DNA of 48,205 nucleotides from Planctomycetaceae bacterium (GTDB lineage: Bacteria; Planctomycetota; Planctomycetia; Pirellulales; Pirellulaceae), in the NCBI GenBank assembly GCA_024638965.1, contig JAHEJI010000015.1:1-48205 (forward strand), read 5' to 3'. Of the stretch, positions 7,571 through 16,992 are shown one piece after another; position 1 is the first letter of the stretch; each line of letters begins with the position of its first letter. The position numbers and the translations under genes are program-made. The notes under the pieces are model-generated. The model did no database searches. It saw only the letters and a list, made by a program, of their open reading frames with translations, and was not told where the DNA came from.

Positions 7571-9773
7571 CAACACCCGTCCCGTTGGGCTGCGGGCGCG
7601 ACGAGACCTTGTAGTCAGTCAGAGCATTTTTCAGGGTGAAATCAGTTGGGTCGTCAAAGACCCGATTGGGATGAAGTATTTTCGCTTGCGTGAGCCAGAG
7701 TATCGCGCGTTGCAAATGCTCGACGGGATCCACAGTTATCGGCAAATCAAACGACGCCTGGAAACAGACTTCCCCGAGCAAAGAATCCGGACCACGGATG
7801 TTCAACAACTGGTTAACTCGTTCCACAAAAACGGTCTGTTGATTACCGACGCGACAGGACAAGCTGCGCCCCTGAGAAAACGGCGGAACAAAGAGCTCAA
7901 ACAAAAAGCGGTGGGGCTGATGTCCAGCATCATTGCGCTCCGATTTCCGGGGATTGATCCAGAGCGATTTCTCAGTTGGCTTTATCCGAAAACGAGTTGG
8001 TTCTTTTCTTCGATTTGCACGTGCATTAATGTCGCAATTATCACAGCCGCTTTGATGTTGGTGTTGTCAAACTTCGACGATTTTGTTCGGCGAATGCCTG
8101 AATTTCAGCAGTTTTTTGGATTGAATAACCTGCTGTTCATGGCGGCGATCCTGATCGTGACGAAGTCGATTCACGAACTGGGTCATGGATTAATGTGCAA
8201 ACATTTTGGAGGTGAGTGCCATGAAATTGGGTTCATGTTGCTCGTTCTCACACCGGCAATGTATTGCAATACTTCCGATTCATGGGTGCTGTCCAATAAG
8301 TGGCATCGCATCGCGATTGGTGCAGCTGGAATGTACGTCGAAATTGTAATCGCCGCCGTTTGCACTTTTGTCTGGTGGAACACCCAGCCCGGTGCGGTGC
8401 ATTATTTGTGCTTGAACATCATGTTTCTCAGCAGTGTCAGCACGATTCTGTTCAATGCGAACCCGCTCCTGAGGTACGACGGCTATTACATGTTATCGGA
8501 CTATCTTGAAATACCGAATTTGTCCCAAAAATCGAAAATGGCGATGCTGAGTAAGCTCCGCGTCTGGTGTTTAGGCATGAAGCCGATCAGTGCGAGAATG
8601 TTACCCAGGCGCAGACAAACTGCTTTCGCACTCTACAGTGTCGTCTCGTTTCTCTATCGCTGGTTTGTGGTATTGATGATCTTCTGGTTTTTGACGGAGA
8701 TCTTTGAGCCTTACGGTTTGGAAGTCATCGGCCGCATTGTGGTTATCATTTCGCTGATGGGAATGGTGGTGATCCCGTTGGGCAAGTTAGTCAAGTTTTT
8801 TTGGTACCCAGGAAGGTTTAGAGAAGTGAAGAAAATTCGCACGTTGTTGACTGTCGTTTTGGTGTTTGCGGGTCTGGGAGCGTTTTGTTTGTTGCCCTTG
8901 CCGCATTCGGTCTTGGTCAGTTTCGTGGTGCAACCGGATCAGGCTCAAAACGTTTATGTGAATCAGCCCGGTACGCTTAAGGAACTCAAAGTCCGTCCCG
9001 GCGAGAAGGTTGCGGCGGGCCAGGTTTTGGCGATTCTGAAAAATGAAGATTTAGAGATCAGCTTACTAACCCTGGAAGGTGAATTGGCGGGGAAGCAGGC
9101 CGACCTCATTGCTTTTCAACTCAGTCAAAACGAATTTCTCGATGCGGCTCGCAAGATCGGTGAAACCCAGGCCGAGATCACCAAGCTGGAACGCCAAATC
9201 AAGCTCAGCAAAAAGCAACTTGCCAGTTTAACACTGGTTGCCGACCGCAATGGCCAAATCCTCGCTCCACCGAATCAACCAGCCACTGACGATCAGAACC
9301 TGACGCTTGCCAATTGGTCGGGGACACCGCTTGACTCAGAAAATCTGTCGGCCTTTATGCCGCGCGAAACCATGTTCTGTTTGGTCGGTGATCCGTCCAA
9401 AATGAAAGCAGTCATGGTCGTCGATCAAAGTGACGTTAAGTTCTTGCGACCGGGACAATCCGTGGAGTTGGTTTTAAATCAATACCGCGATCAGCGAATC
9501 CAGGGCGAAGTCAAAGATGTTTCGCGCGACGAATTAACGAATTTGCCGCGCGAGTTGTCGAAAACAAATGGAGGGCCGGTCGCTGCGACGCCGCTGCCTG
9601 ACGGCACGGAAAGACCGTTGTTGAAGTCTTATGAAGCAATCGTGTCGCTGGAGCACGTGACCGATCCAATCCTCTTTGCCGGCATGCAGGGCACCGCTAA
9701 AATCCGCGTCGGAGAAGCTACGCTGGCCTCGCGGGTATGGCGGCAGATTCAAACAACGCTCAATTTCCGATAA
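7530..9773 (+). CDS. PqqD-like/M50 metalloprotease/HlyD fusion membrane protein
   Basis: A 747-residue protein from the ATG at 7530; a TTG at 7497 would add 11 residues. Order: a PqqD-like winged-helix domain (VVKDPIGMKYFRLREPEY, about residues 35-110), then a multi-helix membrane region with HELGH at 215-219 and the second M50 signature NANPLLRYDGYY near 310, then a periplasmic HlyD part with a lipoyl half (LKELKVRPGEKVAAGQVLAI), coiled coil and beta barrel. Known: M50 proteins with this N-domain and HlyD tail are called putative peptide zinc metalloproteases. Inferred: it processes or pumps an exported peptide or protein with the upstream GAF-HlyD adaptor. The first 14 or so residues are encoded by repeat DNA, so the native start may be further in. 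Confidence 0.87.
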   Translation: MKQIPHSALRTSHFNTRPVGLRARRDLVVSQSIFQGEISWVVKDPIGMKYFRLREPEYRALQMLDGIHSYRQIKRRLETDFPEQRIRTTDVQQLVNSFHKNGLLITDATGQAAPLRKRRNKELKQKAVGLMSSIIALRFPGIDPERFLSWLYPKTSWFFSSICTCINVAIITAALMLVLSNFDDFVRRMPEFQQFFGLNNLLFMAAILIVTKSIHELGHGLMCKHFGGECHEIGFMLLVLTPAMYCNTSDSWVLSNKWHRIAIGAAGMYVEIVIAAVCTFVWWNTQPGAVHYLCLNIMFLSSVSTILFNANPLLRYDGYYMLSDYLEIPNLSQKSKMAMLSKLRVWCLGMKPISARMLPRRRQTAFALYSVVSFLYRWFVVLMIFWFLTEIFEPYGLEVIGRIVVIISLMGMVVIPLGKLVKFFWYPGRFREVKKIRTLLTVVLVFAGLGAFCLLPLPHSVLVSFVVQPDQAQNVYVNQPGTLKELKVRPGEKVAAGQVLAILKNEDLEISLLTLEGELAGKQADLIAFQLSQNEFLDAARKIGETQAEITKLERQIKLSKKQLASLTLVADRNGQILAPPNQPATDDQNLTLANWSGTPLDSENLSAFMPRETMFCLVGDPSKMKAVMVVDQSDVKFLRPGQSVELVLNQYRDQRIQGEVKDVSRDELTNLPRELSKTNGGPVAATPLPDGTERPLLKSYEAIVSLEHVTDPILFAGMQGTAKIRVGEATLASRVWRQIQTTLNFR

Positions 9774-9820
9774 GCTAATTGAGGGTGTCCCGAAATTCAA
9801 CGTTGGAAAAGCCGAAAATT

Positions 9821-9840
9821 GTTAGCGGCAACACGCTAAC
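9821..9840. repeat. Short perfect hairpin in the gap before the SUI1 gene
   Basis: GTTAGCG and CGCTAAC pair perfectly around a six-base loop, and related gctaac words follow to 9900. There is no run of T after it, so a classical terminator is not supported. It resembles dispersed gttagcg-type intergenic repeats. It lies after the M50-HlyD stop and may mark the transcript end. Confidence 0.45.
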
Positions 9841-9969
9841 CGCCGGTATCGCATCCACTGAGCACCGGTGACTCACAATTCCCGGACGGCCTCAGCTAAC
9901 TGCCATACAAACAGCCAAACCGCCGAGTTTACAATTTCTCTTCATTCAACAGGTGAACAGACTTCTTAA

Positions 9970-10302
9970 ATGAGACTCTTCGAAGGTACTGAATTTGATC
10001 GACCGCCCACATGTGATCAGTGCGGCGACTTGGAACAGGACTGTCAGTGCCCTCCCCTGCCGCCTGAGAGAATTCCACCTGAAAAACAAATTCTCCGAAT
10101 TCAGGCGGAGAAAAGAAAGAAAGGCAAAATCGTAACGGTGATTCGGGACGCCGATGAACTCGACCTTTCCGATTTGAAGGTCAAACTGAAGAATGCTTGT
10201 GGCGCTGGCGGAACAATCAAAGATGCGACAATCGAAATTCAAGGTGACCATGTTGAGCGAATTCGTCGACTACTTGAAGAAGTTGGCTATCGCGTGAAGT
10301 AA
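9970..10302 (+). CDS. SUI1/eIF1-like translation initiation factor
   Basis: A 110-residue protein. The C-terminal part is a SUI1 fold (KGKIVTVIRDADEL, then the glycine-rich turn CGAGGTIKDATIEIQGDH, then IRRLLEEVGYRVK), as in bacterial YciH and eukaryotic eIF1. The N-terminal part carries a cysteine cluster, CDQC and CQC at about residues 15-27, that could bind zinc. Known: YciH can influence initiation-codon fidelity. It sits between export-related genes but shows no sequence link to them, and is probably an independent housekeeping gene. Confidence 0.92.
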   Translation: MRLFEGTEFDRPPTCDQCGDLEQDCQCPPLPPERIPPEKQILRIQAEKRKKGKIVTVIRDADELDLSDLKVKLKNACGAGGTIKDATIEIQGDHVERIRRLLEEVGYRVK

Positions 10303-10338
10303 AGCGATCCAAACTCGACGCTAAAGCTTCCACGCGAG

Positions 10339-11283
10339 CTATTTGGCGAACAACCTCAATATGCCCCTCAATCCGGGTTTGAATTTGAGATCAGAATTTT
10401 CGATTTCAACCCACACCAGGAATTCGGCATTGACGGGGCTAATTTCGGGGCTGACAAAAACAATTTTTCCGTCGGCAACGATCGTGTTTTTTCCAATCTG
10501 CATTTCAAAACGGGCACGTTGACCGGGTTCCAGAACGAATGCATATTCCTGTCCAGCCAGTGCCTCGACACGAAGTCGTTTTGGGTCGATGATTCGCGCG
10601 ATCGGCTGTCCCGATGCAATCCACTCGCCTTTTTGGGCAAAGACTTCAGCGACGACACCGCTGATCGGAGACGCTATCTCACGGTTTTCTAACCGAAGTG
10701 CGGCAACCTTGAGTTGTTCTTCTTTCAAGCGAAGCGTCAGCTGATTAATTTGCTTCGCGTGTAGAGCCTGGTCGCCCGAAAGAATCGAGCGCTGAAGCTC
10801 AAGCCGCAATCTGTCCAACTCGGTCTCCGAGATGGATTTCGCATATTGGTCAACGGCATTTTGAGATCGAGTGAGAACTTTGTCGTTCACCTGCGCCGAC
10901 TTCTCGGCGTATTTTAAGTCGATATCGTTTTCGCTTTCTGTTGCGGCAATCTCTACTTCAACTTTGGCCGCTTCCAGTTCAGATTTATGAAGCGCATCGT
11001 CGAGTCGCAGGATAAGCTGTTCTTTTGTCACCAAGTCGCCTTCTTGAATCAAGACTTCGCTTACAATTCCAGGGTCGCGAGCCGAAACTTTGACGTTATC
11101 GATCAAAGTCAGTATCGCATCAGTGACTTCCACAACCATGGATTCATTTGATTGCGATTCAGCTTTGCCAATGACGTCATCTTGCCGGGGTGTTGAAGGA
11201 TAAGCGTTGAGAGGATTGACGGCCGTTGTGGTTGCCAGGCAAGCCGCAGCGAAGCTCAGCAGGGCAATTCTGAATCCATTCAT
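10339..11283 (-). CDS. Periplasmic HlyD/RND-type adaptor subunit
   Basis: A 314-residue protein from the ATG at 11283, chosen over an upstream start at 11316 because GGAAGA lies at the right distance and because a clean signal peptide (MNGFRIALLSFAAACLATTT) then begins the protein. The lipoyl halves are VSARDPGIVSEVLIQEGDLV and REIASPISGVVAEVFAQKGE, separated by a long coiled-coil hairpin, followed by a beta barrel and a short end. This is the normal form of a membrane fusion protein. No inner-membrane pump gene is next to it; the GAF-HlyD and M50-HlyD genes and the divergent TolC gene are the likely partners. Confidence 0.87.
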   Translation of the reverse strand: MNGFRIALLSFAAACLATTTAVNPLNAYPSTPRQDDVIGKAESQSNESMVVEVTDAILTLIDNVKVSARDPGIVSEVLIQEGDLVTKEQLILRLDDALHKSELEAAKVEVEIAATESENDIDLKYAEKSAQVNDKVLTRSQNAVDQYAKSISETELDRLRLELQRSILSGDQALHAKQINQLTLRLKEEQLKVAALRLENREIASPISGVVAEVFAQKGEWIASGQPIARIIDPKRLRVEALAGQEYAFVLEPGQRARFEMQIGKNTIVADGKIVFVSPEISPVNAEFLVWVEIENSDLKFKPGLRGILRLFAK

Positions 11284-11303
11284 TCTGATCTTCCGCGAAA
11301 CAG

Positions 11304-11765
11304 CTATCGCCGGCAATTCAAGTTCGGACTGCCGGGTGTTCCCCAGCCGAGTGAACTATCGCATTTTCGATTTCGACGGATGACCAAGTCAAGCGGAAAT
11401 AGTGCCGTCCTGCCCAAAAAATGCGCACCGGAAACCAATGGCTGTGTCAATTCATTTCTTGTTGCCCCATGTCGCTCGAGAAGCGGTTGTTCGAACAACA
11501 GCCGACGATAAACGAAGTCGCTAGAGCCGAATTCGATCGATTTGGTCGACATCGGAGCTGGAACTAACAATTCAGAAGTTGTTGGCACCGTCTGTGGCGC
11601 CTGGCCAACAGGTTCGATCGACAGGCGAATTGCCATAATTTCGTTGCTGCGTTGAATCAACGGCTGATCGTCGTAAGTCGATCGCTGATTTTCGGCGTCG
11701 TTTTCCTCCGCGATCAGACACCCGCACCAAAACAATACCAGGATCGTCAGCGCGATGTTTTTCAT
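11304..11765 (-). CDS. Small exported protein, unknown function
   Basis: A 153-residue protein from the ATG at 11765, supported by GAGAGGC upstream. It starts with a short hydrophobic segment ending in cysteines (MKNIALTILVLFWCGCLIAEE), which fits a signal peptide, possibly of a lipoprotein. The rest is hydrophilic with no domain I recognise; the C-terminal third is rich in charged residues and ends NLNCRR. It is followed by the HlyD adaptor 20 bases later, so the two are one operon, divergent from the TolC-like gene. A role as an accessory of the export complex is inferred from position only. Confidence 0.6.
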   Translation of the reverse strand: MKNIALTILVLFWCGCLIAEENDAENQRSTYDDQPLIQRSNEIMAIRLSIEPVGQAPQTVPTTSELLVPAPMSTKSIEFGSSDFVYRRLLFEQPLLERHGATRNELTQPLVSGAHFLGRTALFPLDLVIRRNRKCDSSLGWGTPGSPNLNCRR

Positions 11766-12063
11766 TGACTCTGCCTCTCGATCAAACAATTACGGTATTG
11801 CGATTAAGTTTTTTCACTCGACAACACCTACGAATATCAATTCGACTGTCAAAACAAAATGCTGTACCGCAAACATTAAGGTGGATTGAGGTAAAGTTTG
11901 CGGGTCTTAATGTCAAATCCGGTCAAATTGTTGGGATTGTCGGGATCTTGCCTGTCTTTCCACAATTGCCGAAGGAATCGAAGACAATCGTGGTAACGCA
12001 TTTTGTCGTCGATATCTCACATGTCGGAGAATCCTCATAATTGCGTAGAAAAGCCCCGTCGCG
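11766..12063. promoter_or_regulatory. Divergent intergenic region between adaptor operon and TolC gene
   Basis: About 298 bases with no supported gene. It must hold the promoters of both divergent units. I see no -24/-12 element or strong hairpin; an AT-rich section (11785-11880) could hold -10/-35 elements but no confident pair was found. Confidence 0.4.
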
Positions 12064-13965
12064 ATGTTCCAAGCACGACCGTCTTATTACCCGATCGCCA
12101 TACTCCTGCTCCTGCTTCTGGTGGGTTTGATTGGCTGCCAAAGCGGGCGAAAGACGGGTGTTTGGACAGCGAAGAACTGTGTGCCCGATCAACAGTCGGT
12201 GACGGCCACAAAACGGATCGAATACGCCGATGTCAATCGTTCGGTGGGACTCCAGCGTCTAGATGTTGCCCCTCCGCTAACCAGTTCCACAGAGCTGCCC
12301 GAGGAATCGCTCGCCCTGACACTGGACGAGACGATCCAAATGGCGTTTGAGAACACGGAGATTCTGCGAGACTTTGGAGCGCGCGTCTTACAAAATCCTG
12401 ATTTTGCGCCCGGTTTGTCCGATCCAGCCATTCAAGCGACCGATCCGAACTTTGGAATCGAAGCAGCGCTTGCTGAATTCGATGCACAGTTTACCGGTGG
12501 GCTTAGTTATGCAAACAACGACAACGTCTTTAACAACTCCACCATCAACGGGGGTTCAAACGAGTTACAGCAGAATCTTACAACGGGCACGTTTGGAATC
12601 TCAAAAATTACTGCGACCGGTACGAGGTTTGCGGTTCGTGGCAACGTTCAAAACGATCGCAACAACCGGCTTTCGAATCTGTTTCCGAACTCCTGGACAA
12701 CCCTTTTTGAAGCCGAAATGCGGCAGCCCTTGTTACAGGGGCGCGGGCTTGAATTCAATCGAATCGCCGGTCCCAACAGCCAGCCTGGTTTGAACTTTAC
12801 GACCGGTGTTCTCGTCAGTCGAATTAACAATGATATTTCGATCGCTCAACTCGAACGCAACGTACGCCAATTCGTCGACGACGTGATTAACGCCTATTGG
12901 AGGCTCTACTTGGCGTATCGAAATTTTGATTCAACCAAGTCGGCTCGCGATCGCGCCCAGGAAACCTGGAGTGTCGTCAAGGCACGATTCGAGAATGACT
13001 TACCTGGCGGCGAGGCGGATCTCGAAGCCCATGCGAGGGAACAATATTTTTTGTTCCAAGGTCGTTTGATCAATGCACTCAACGGCGATCCGCAATCCGC
13101 GGGTGTCTTGCAGGCTGAGGCGGATCTGAGGCGATTGTTAAACCTGCCCCAAAGCGATGGGCGGTTGATTCGACCTATCGATCAACCGGCTGTGGTTGAA
13201 GTTGCTTACGACTGGTATGGGCTTGCACAAAACGCTCTTGATTGTCGAGTTGAATTACGCGAACAAGAGTGGCGACTGAAGCGGCGAGAACTGGAACTCC
13301 TGGCCTCTCGAAACTTCACTCAGCCACGCCTCGACGCGGTAACAACTTATCGAAATAACGGCTTTGGTGATGACCTCTGGGGAGGAGGCGACATCCCGTT
13401 TCCGAGTGCCATCAGTGTTGCCAGTCGCGGCGATTACCAGGAATGGGAATTTGGTCTGCAAATGAATGTGCCGATCGGTTTCCGCCAAGCTTCGGCAGGC
13501 GTCCGCAACGCGGAACTGCGACTCGAACGAGAACGCCGAATTCTCGAAGAGCAACAGAGTCAGGTCTTACATGGACTTGGTTCCGCGATGCGCCAATCTG
13601 ATCGCGCCTATGCATCGGTGCAAGTTGCCCGTAGCCGACTGGTTGCGGCACGCGATTCGGTCGACGCCAGAAGGGCTGCGTTTGAGGCGGATAGCACCCC
13701 GTTTGATCAGTTATTAGATGCCCAGCAACGATTGGCAGATGCGGAAATAGCCTTTCATCAGGAGTCTATCGAGTGGGTGATCGCGACTGAATCAGTGTCC
13801 CGAGAAGCGGGAAAGCTGTTGTCCAGCCACATGGTCTATTTGAACGAAGGTCCAAGTTGGAACATGGCTGGCGTCAACATATCAAAACGCGCCTGCATAA
13901 TTAACCGGGCTGATCAGCTGGATTATCGAGTCCCGTCACCGGGCATCCTTAGTGTTGGGCAATAG
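12064..13965 (+). CDS. TolC-family outer-membrane channel, lipoprotein type
   Basis: A 633-residue protein beginning with a lipoprotein signal (hydrophobic run, then LIGC near residue 25). Two outer-membrane-factor repeats follow: helical hairpins such as LERNVRQFVDDVINAYWRLY (near 260) and LRLERERRILEEQQ (near 485). An FTGGLSYANN segment near 140 marks the first beta strand region, and SFAADS-like ADSTPFDQLLDAQQRLADAE (near 540) is the typical end of the second repeat. TolC proteins form the outer-membrane exit duct and work with HlyD-type adaptors, three of which lie just upstream. It is longer than E. coli TolC because of N-terminal and loop insertions. Confidence 0.9.
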   Translation: MFQARPSYYPIAILLLLLLVGLIGCQSGRKTGVWTAKNCVPDQQSVTATKRIEYADVNRSVGLQRLDVAPPLTSSTELPEESLALTLDETIQMAFENTEILRDFGARVLQNPDFAPGLSDPAIQATDPNFGIEAALAEFDAQFTGGLSYANNDNVFNNSTINGGSNELQQNLTTGTFGISKITATGTRFAVRGNVQNDRNNRLSNLFPNSWTTLFEAEMRQPLLQGRGLEFNRIAGPNSQPGLNFTTGVLVSRINNDISIAQLERNVRQFVDDVINAYWRLYLAYRNFDSTKSARDRAQETWSVVKARFENDLPGGEADLEAHAREQYFLFQGRLINALNGDPQSAGVLQAEADLRRLLNLPQSDGRLIRPIDQPAVVEVAYDWYGLAQNALDCRVELREQEWRLKRRELELLASRNFTQPRLDAVTTYRNNGFGDDLWGGGDIPFPSAISVASRGDYQEWEFGLQMNVPIGFRQASAGVRNAELRLERERRILEEQQSQVLHGLGSAMRQSDRAYASVQVARSRLVAARDSVDARRAAFEADSTPFDQLLDAQQRLADAEIAFHQESIEWVIATESVSREAGKLLSSHMVYLNEGPSWNMAGVNISKRACIINRADQLDYRVPSPGILSVGQ

Positions 13966-14019
13966 GAATTGGAACGATCCCGAAATTGCGATGTGATGTT
14001 GCAGAAGGCTCCGGTTGAA

Positions 14020-16944
14020 CTACTTCAACGCGTCTCGCAAAATGGTAACCGGGTGAAACGCTTGGCGACCCGTTCCGTCAAGAATCTGGTGCCGGCAACT
14101 GGTGCCAGCTGCCGCAATCAGGTTTTCGGGCGGTTCATTTCGAATCGTTGGAAACAAGACAAGTTCTCCAATTTGCTGTGACAGGTCGTAGTGCTCACGC
14201 TCGTAACCAAACGATCCCGCCATGCCACAACAACCCGAAGGAATCAAACGAACATTGAAATTCATCGGAAGCTGCAACATCCGAACAGTCGGCGCCAGCG
14301 ACGCAAGCGCCTTTTGATGGCAATGACCATGCAGCCGAATGGTCTGTTCGTTTTCGGTAAAAACAGACGGGTCCAATTCTTGTTGATCCAGGAACTCGTC
14401 GATCAGCAAACAGTTTTCAGCCAATTGAACGGCTTGACTTCGTCGCTCTTCACCCACCAATTGCGGATATTCGTCACGAAAAGTCAGTAGTGCCGAAGGT
14501 TCCAGCCCAATCAGTGGTTTGTCTGCGCTAACATTCATCGCAAGCAGGCTGATGTTTTGCTCGGCAATCTCGCGAGCTTTTCGCAAATAACCTTTCGAGA
14601 TGCTTGCCCGACCGCTCTCAACGTGTTCCGGAATCTCGACCGACCAGCCCAGTCGTTCAAGCAACTCAACCGACGCGATTCCGACGCTGAGATCATTGAA
14701 GTTCGTAAATTCGTCACAATATAGAAATACGGAACCGCGAGAGCCCGCGTCTGGGTGCGGTCGGTGATTCGAAAACCAGCGCCGCAAAGTCTGTTTGCTC
14801 AATCGCGGCAACGAGCGACCAACATGAAAGCCAGCCAGCTTTTTGAACCATCCACCGGTCATCTTGTTCGCAACGAAGAAATTATAAAGCCCCGGAAACC
14901 GTGACGTCCAACGATTGATGTGGCTGAAATTGGCAATTAGACGCGTGCGAAAAGGAATTCCATTGGCGTCATAGTAACCTTGCAGAAACTCGGCTTTCAT
15001 TTTCGCCATATCGACATTCGACGGGCATTCATTCCTACAGCCTTTGCACGAGAGACAGAGATCGAGAATTTCCAGCACGTCGGGATTGTTAAGAGGGTTC
15101 TTGGCATCGATCGGATGTGTTAGCGCTTGTCGCAACAGATTTGCGCGCGCGCGTGTCGTATCCGCTTCATTGCGAGTCGCCATATAGCTGGGACACATCG
15201 TCCCTCCGCCAGTCAAATTTGTTTTTCGACAATCACCCGAGCCGCTGCACATTTCGGAAGCTCGTAACATTCCGCCAGTTTGACCAAAGTCAAAAATCGT
15301 AGTTAGGTTGAGTGGTTGTTGATTCGGCTGATAGCGAAGCGACTGGTCCATTGGTGGTGCATTAACGATTTTGTTTGGGTTGAAAATGTTCTTCGGGTCC
15401 CACGTCTTTTTAATTTGTCGAAGCAGTTCAAAGTTGTTCTGACCGATTTGTGCCCTGATGAATTCTCCGCGCAGACGACCATCTCCGTGTTCTCCGCTGA
15501 GCGAACCGCGGTACTTTTTCACCAGTTCGGCGACGTCCGCTGTAATTTCATGGAACTTTTTCTGATCGGTCTCCGATTTTAGATTGAGAACGGGCCGCAA
15601 GTGGATCTCCCCTGCCCCCGCATGTGCGTAATGAACGCAAATGACCCCGTGTCTTGTTTTTAATAATTCGTCGACATCCCGAATGTACTCCGCAAGGTCG
15701 TTCACATCGACGGCGGTGTCTTCGATACAGGCGACGGGTTTACGATCGCCAGGAACGTTGCCAATGATCCCAAGTCCAGCCTTGCGAAGATCCCAAACCC
15801 GATTTGCGTCGTCGTCAAACAGTACAGGAAAGCGATAACCCAGTTTGGCAACCTTAAATTCGGTTTCGATTTTTTGTGTGATTTCCAAGACTGCGTGCTG
15901 AGAGCCGGCTCGTACTTCAGTTAACAGAATCGCCGCCGGCTCACCATCGACGAATTGACGATTCCGGTTTTGGTCAAGATTGCGTGCAGCACCCTCGAGG
16001 ATCAAATGATCAATCAATTCGCAAGCCCACGGTTTGTGCTTCATGGCAATCTGCGTTGCCCGCAACGCCGCATCTACCGATCTAAAGTGACTGCACTGCA
16101 GGCCCAGGACAGGAGGCGGTAATGGACAACATCCGAGTTTGATTTCGGTTGCGAAAAACAGGGTTCCTTCTGAGCCCGCGATCAAGCGGCACAGATTGAA
16201 GGGTTGGTTTGCATTTCCAAACGGAGCGCAATCCAACAACGAGTCGATTGCGTATCCGGTGTTGCGGCGGTGGATTGTCGGCTTTGGAAATTCCCGTACG
16301 ATCTCGGATCGCATTCTCTCGTCGCCGAGGACATGCGTGAGGTTTTTGTAGATCGTTGCTTCGAGTGTTGTTCCGTGCGATTTCGCTACGACCTCTTCGG
16401 GAGTTAGCCCGTTAAACGTTACTTTGCTGCCGTCCGACAGAAAACCGGTCAGCTCGATAACGTGATCGCGCGTCGAACCGTAAACGATTGAATTGGCACC
16501 ACATGAGTTGTTTCCAAGCATCCCGCCAATCATGGCTCGGTTTGCAGTCGAGGTTTCAGGTCCAAACAAGACGTCGTGCGGCCTCAATGCCAGATTGAGT
16601 TCATCGCGAATCACACCCGGTTGAACTCGAACCCAGCTCTCCTCAGCGTTGAATTCAAGGATTTGGGTAAAGTGCTTCGACACATCAACCACAATGCCCG
16701 ATCCGACCACTTGTCCTGCCAGCGAAGTTCCAGCCGTGCGAGGGATCAAGCCGATTCCGGATTGGTTGGCGAACCGAATCAGGGCCAATATGTCATCGTC
16801 AGTTTTTGGAATCGCCACCGCATGAGGGAGCTCCTGATAAACCGAGGCGTCGGTTGAATAGATCCTCCGCGACAGGTCGTCAACCAGCAATTCACCTGTG
16901 AATCGTCGTTTGAGGTGTTCGAAATCTTCAGCATGGACTGCCAT
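14020..16944 (-). CDS. FAD/Fe-S D-2-hydroxyacid dehydrogenase, YdiJ/GlpC type
   Basis: A 974-residue fusion. Residues about 35-200 form the FAD-binding domain (IPRTAGTSLAGQVVGSG and the motif GGMLGNNSCGANSIVYGSTR). About 280-530 form the FAD-oxidase C domain with ending SGEHGDGRLRGEF. An Fe-S segment follows with the classic CLSCKGCRNECP, plus a second cysteine group CSGSGDC..MCP. The C-terminal part has CCG-type cofactor motifs (HGHCHQKAL and SGCCGMAGSFGYE). Known relatives oxidise D-lactate, glycolate or D-2-hydroxyglutarate and pass electrons to the respiratory chain; YdiJ of E. coli (similar length) acts on D-2-hydroxyglutarate. The substrate here is inferred, not shown. It is divergent from the sulfatase gene by about 50 bases. 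Confidence 0.9.
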   Translation of the reverse strand: MAVHAEDFEHLKRRFTGELLVDDLSRRIYSTDASVYQELPHAVAIPKTDDDILALIRFANQSGIGLIPRTAGTSLAGQVVGSGIVVDVSKHFTQILEFNAEESWVRVQPGVIRDELNLALRPHDVLFGPETSTANRAMIGGMLGNNSCGANSIVYGSTRDHVIELTGFLSDGSKVTFNGLTPEEVVAKSHGTTLEATIYKNLTHVLGDERMRSEIVREFPKPTIHRRNTGYAIDSLLDCAPFGNANQPFNLCRLIAGSEGTLFFATEIKLGCCPLPPPVLGLQCSHFRSVDAALRATQIAMKHKPWACELIDHLILEGAARNLDQNRNRQFVDGEPAAILLTEVRAGSQHAVLEITQKIETEFKVAKLGYRFPVLFDDDANRVWDLRKAGLGIIGNVPGDRKPVACIEDTAVDVNDLAEYIRDVDELLKTRHGVICVHYAHAGAGEIHLRPVLNLKSETDQKKFHEITADVAELVKKYRGSLSGEHGDGRLRGEFIRAQIGQNNFELLRQIKKTWDPKNIFNPNKIVNAPPMDQSLRYQPNQQPLNLTTIFDFGQTGGMLRASEMCSGSGDCRKTNLTGGGTMCPSYMATRNEADTTRARANLLRQALTHPIDAKNPLNNPDVLEILDLCLSCKGCRNECPSNVDMAKMKAEFLQGYYDANGIPFRTRLIANFSHINRWTSRFPGLYNFFVANKMTGGWFKKLAGFHVGRSLPRLSKQTLRRWFSNHRPHPDAGSRGSVFLYCDEFTNFNDLSVGIASVELLERLGWSVEIPEHVESGRASISKGYLRKAREIAEQNISLLAMNVSADKPLIGLEPSALLTFRDEYPQLVGEERRSQAVQLAENCLLIDEFLDQQELDPSVFTENEQTIRLHGHCHQKALASLAPTVRMLQLPMNFNVRLIPSGCCGMAGSFGYEREHYDLSQQIGELVLFPTIRNEPPENLIAAAGTSCRHQILDGTGRQAFHPVTILRDALK

Positions 16945-16992
16945 GAATGTGACTTTAGTTCGCGACCTGTGTTAATGTAAAGGGACTCAATC

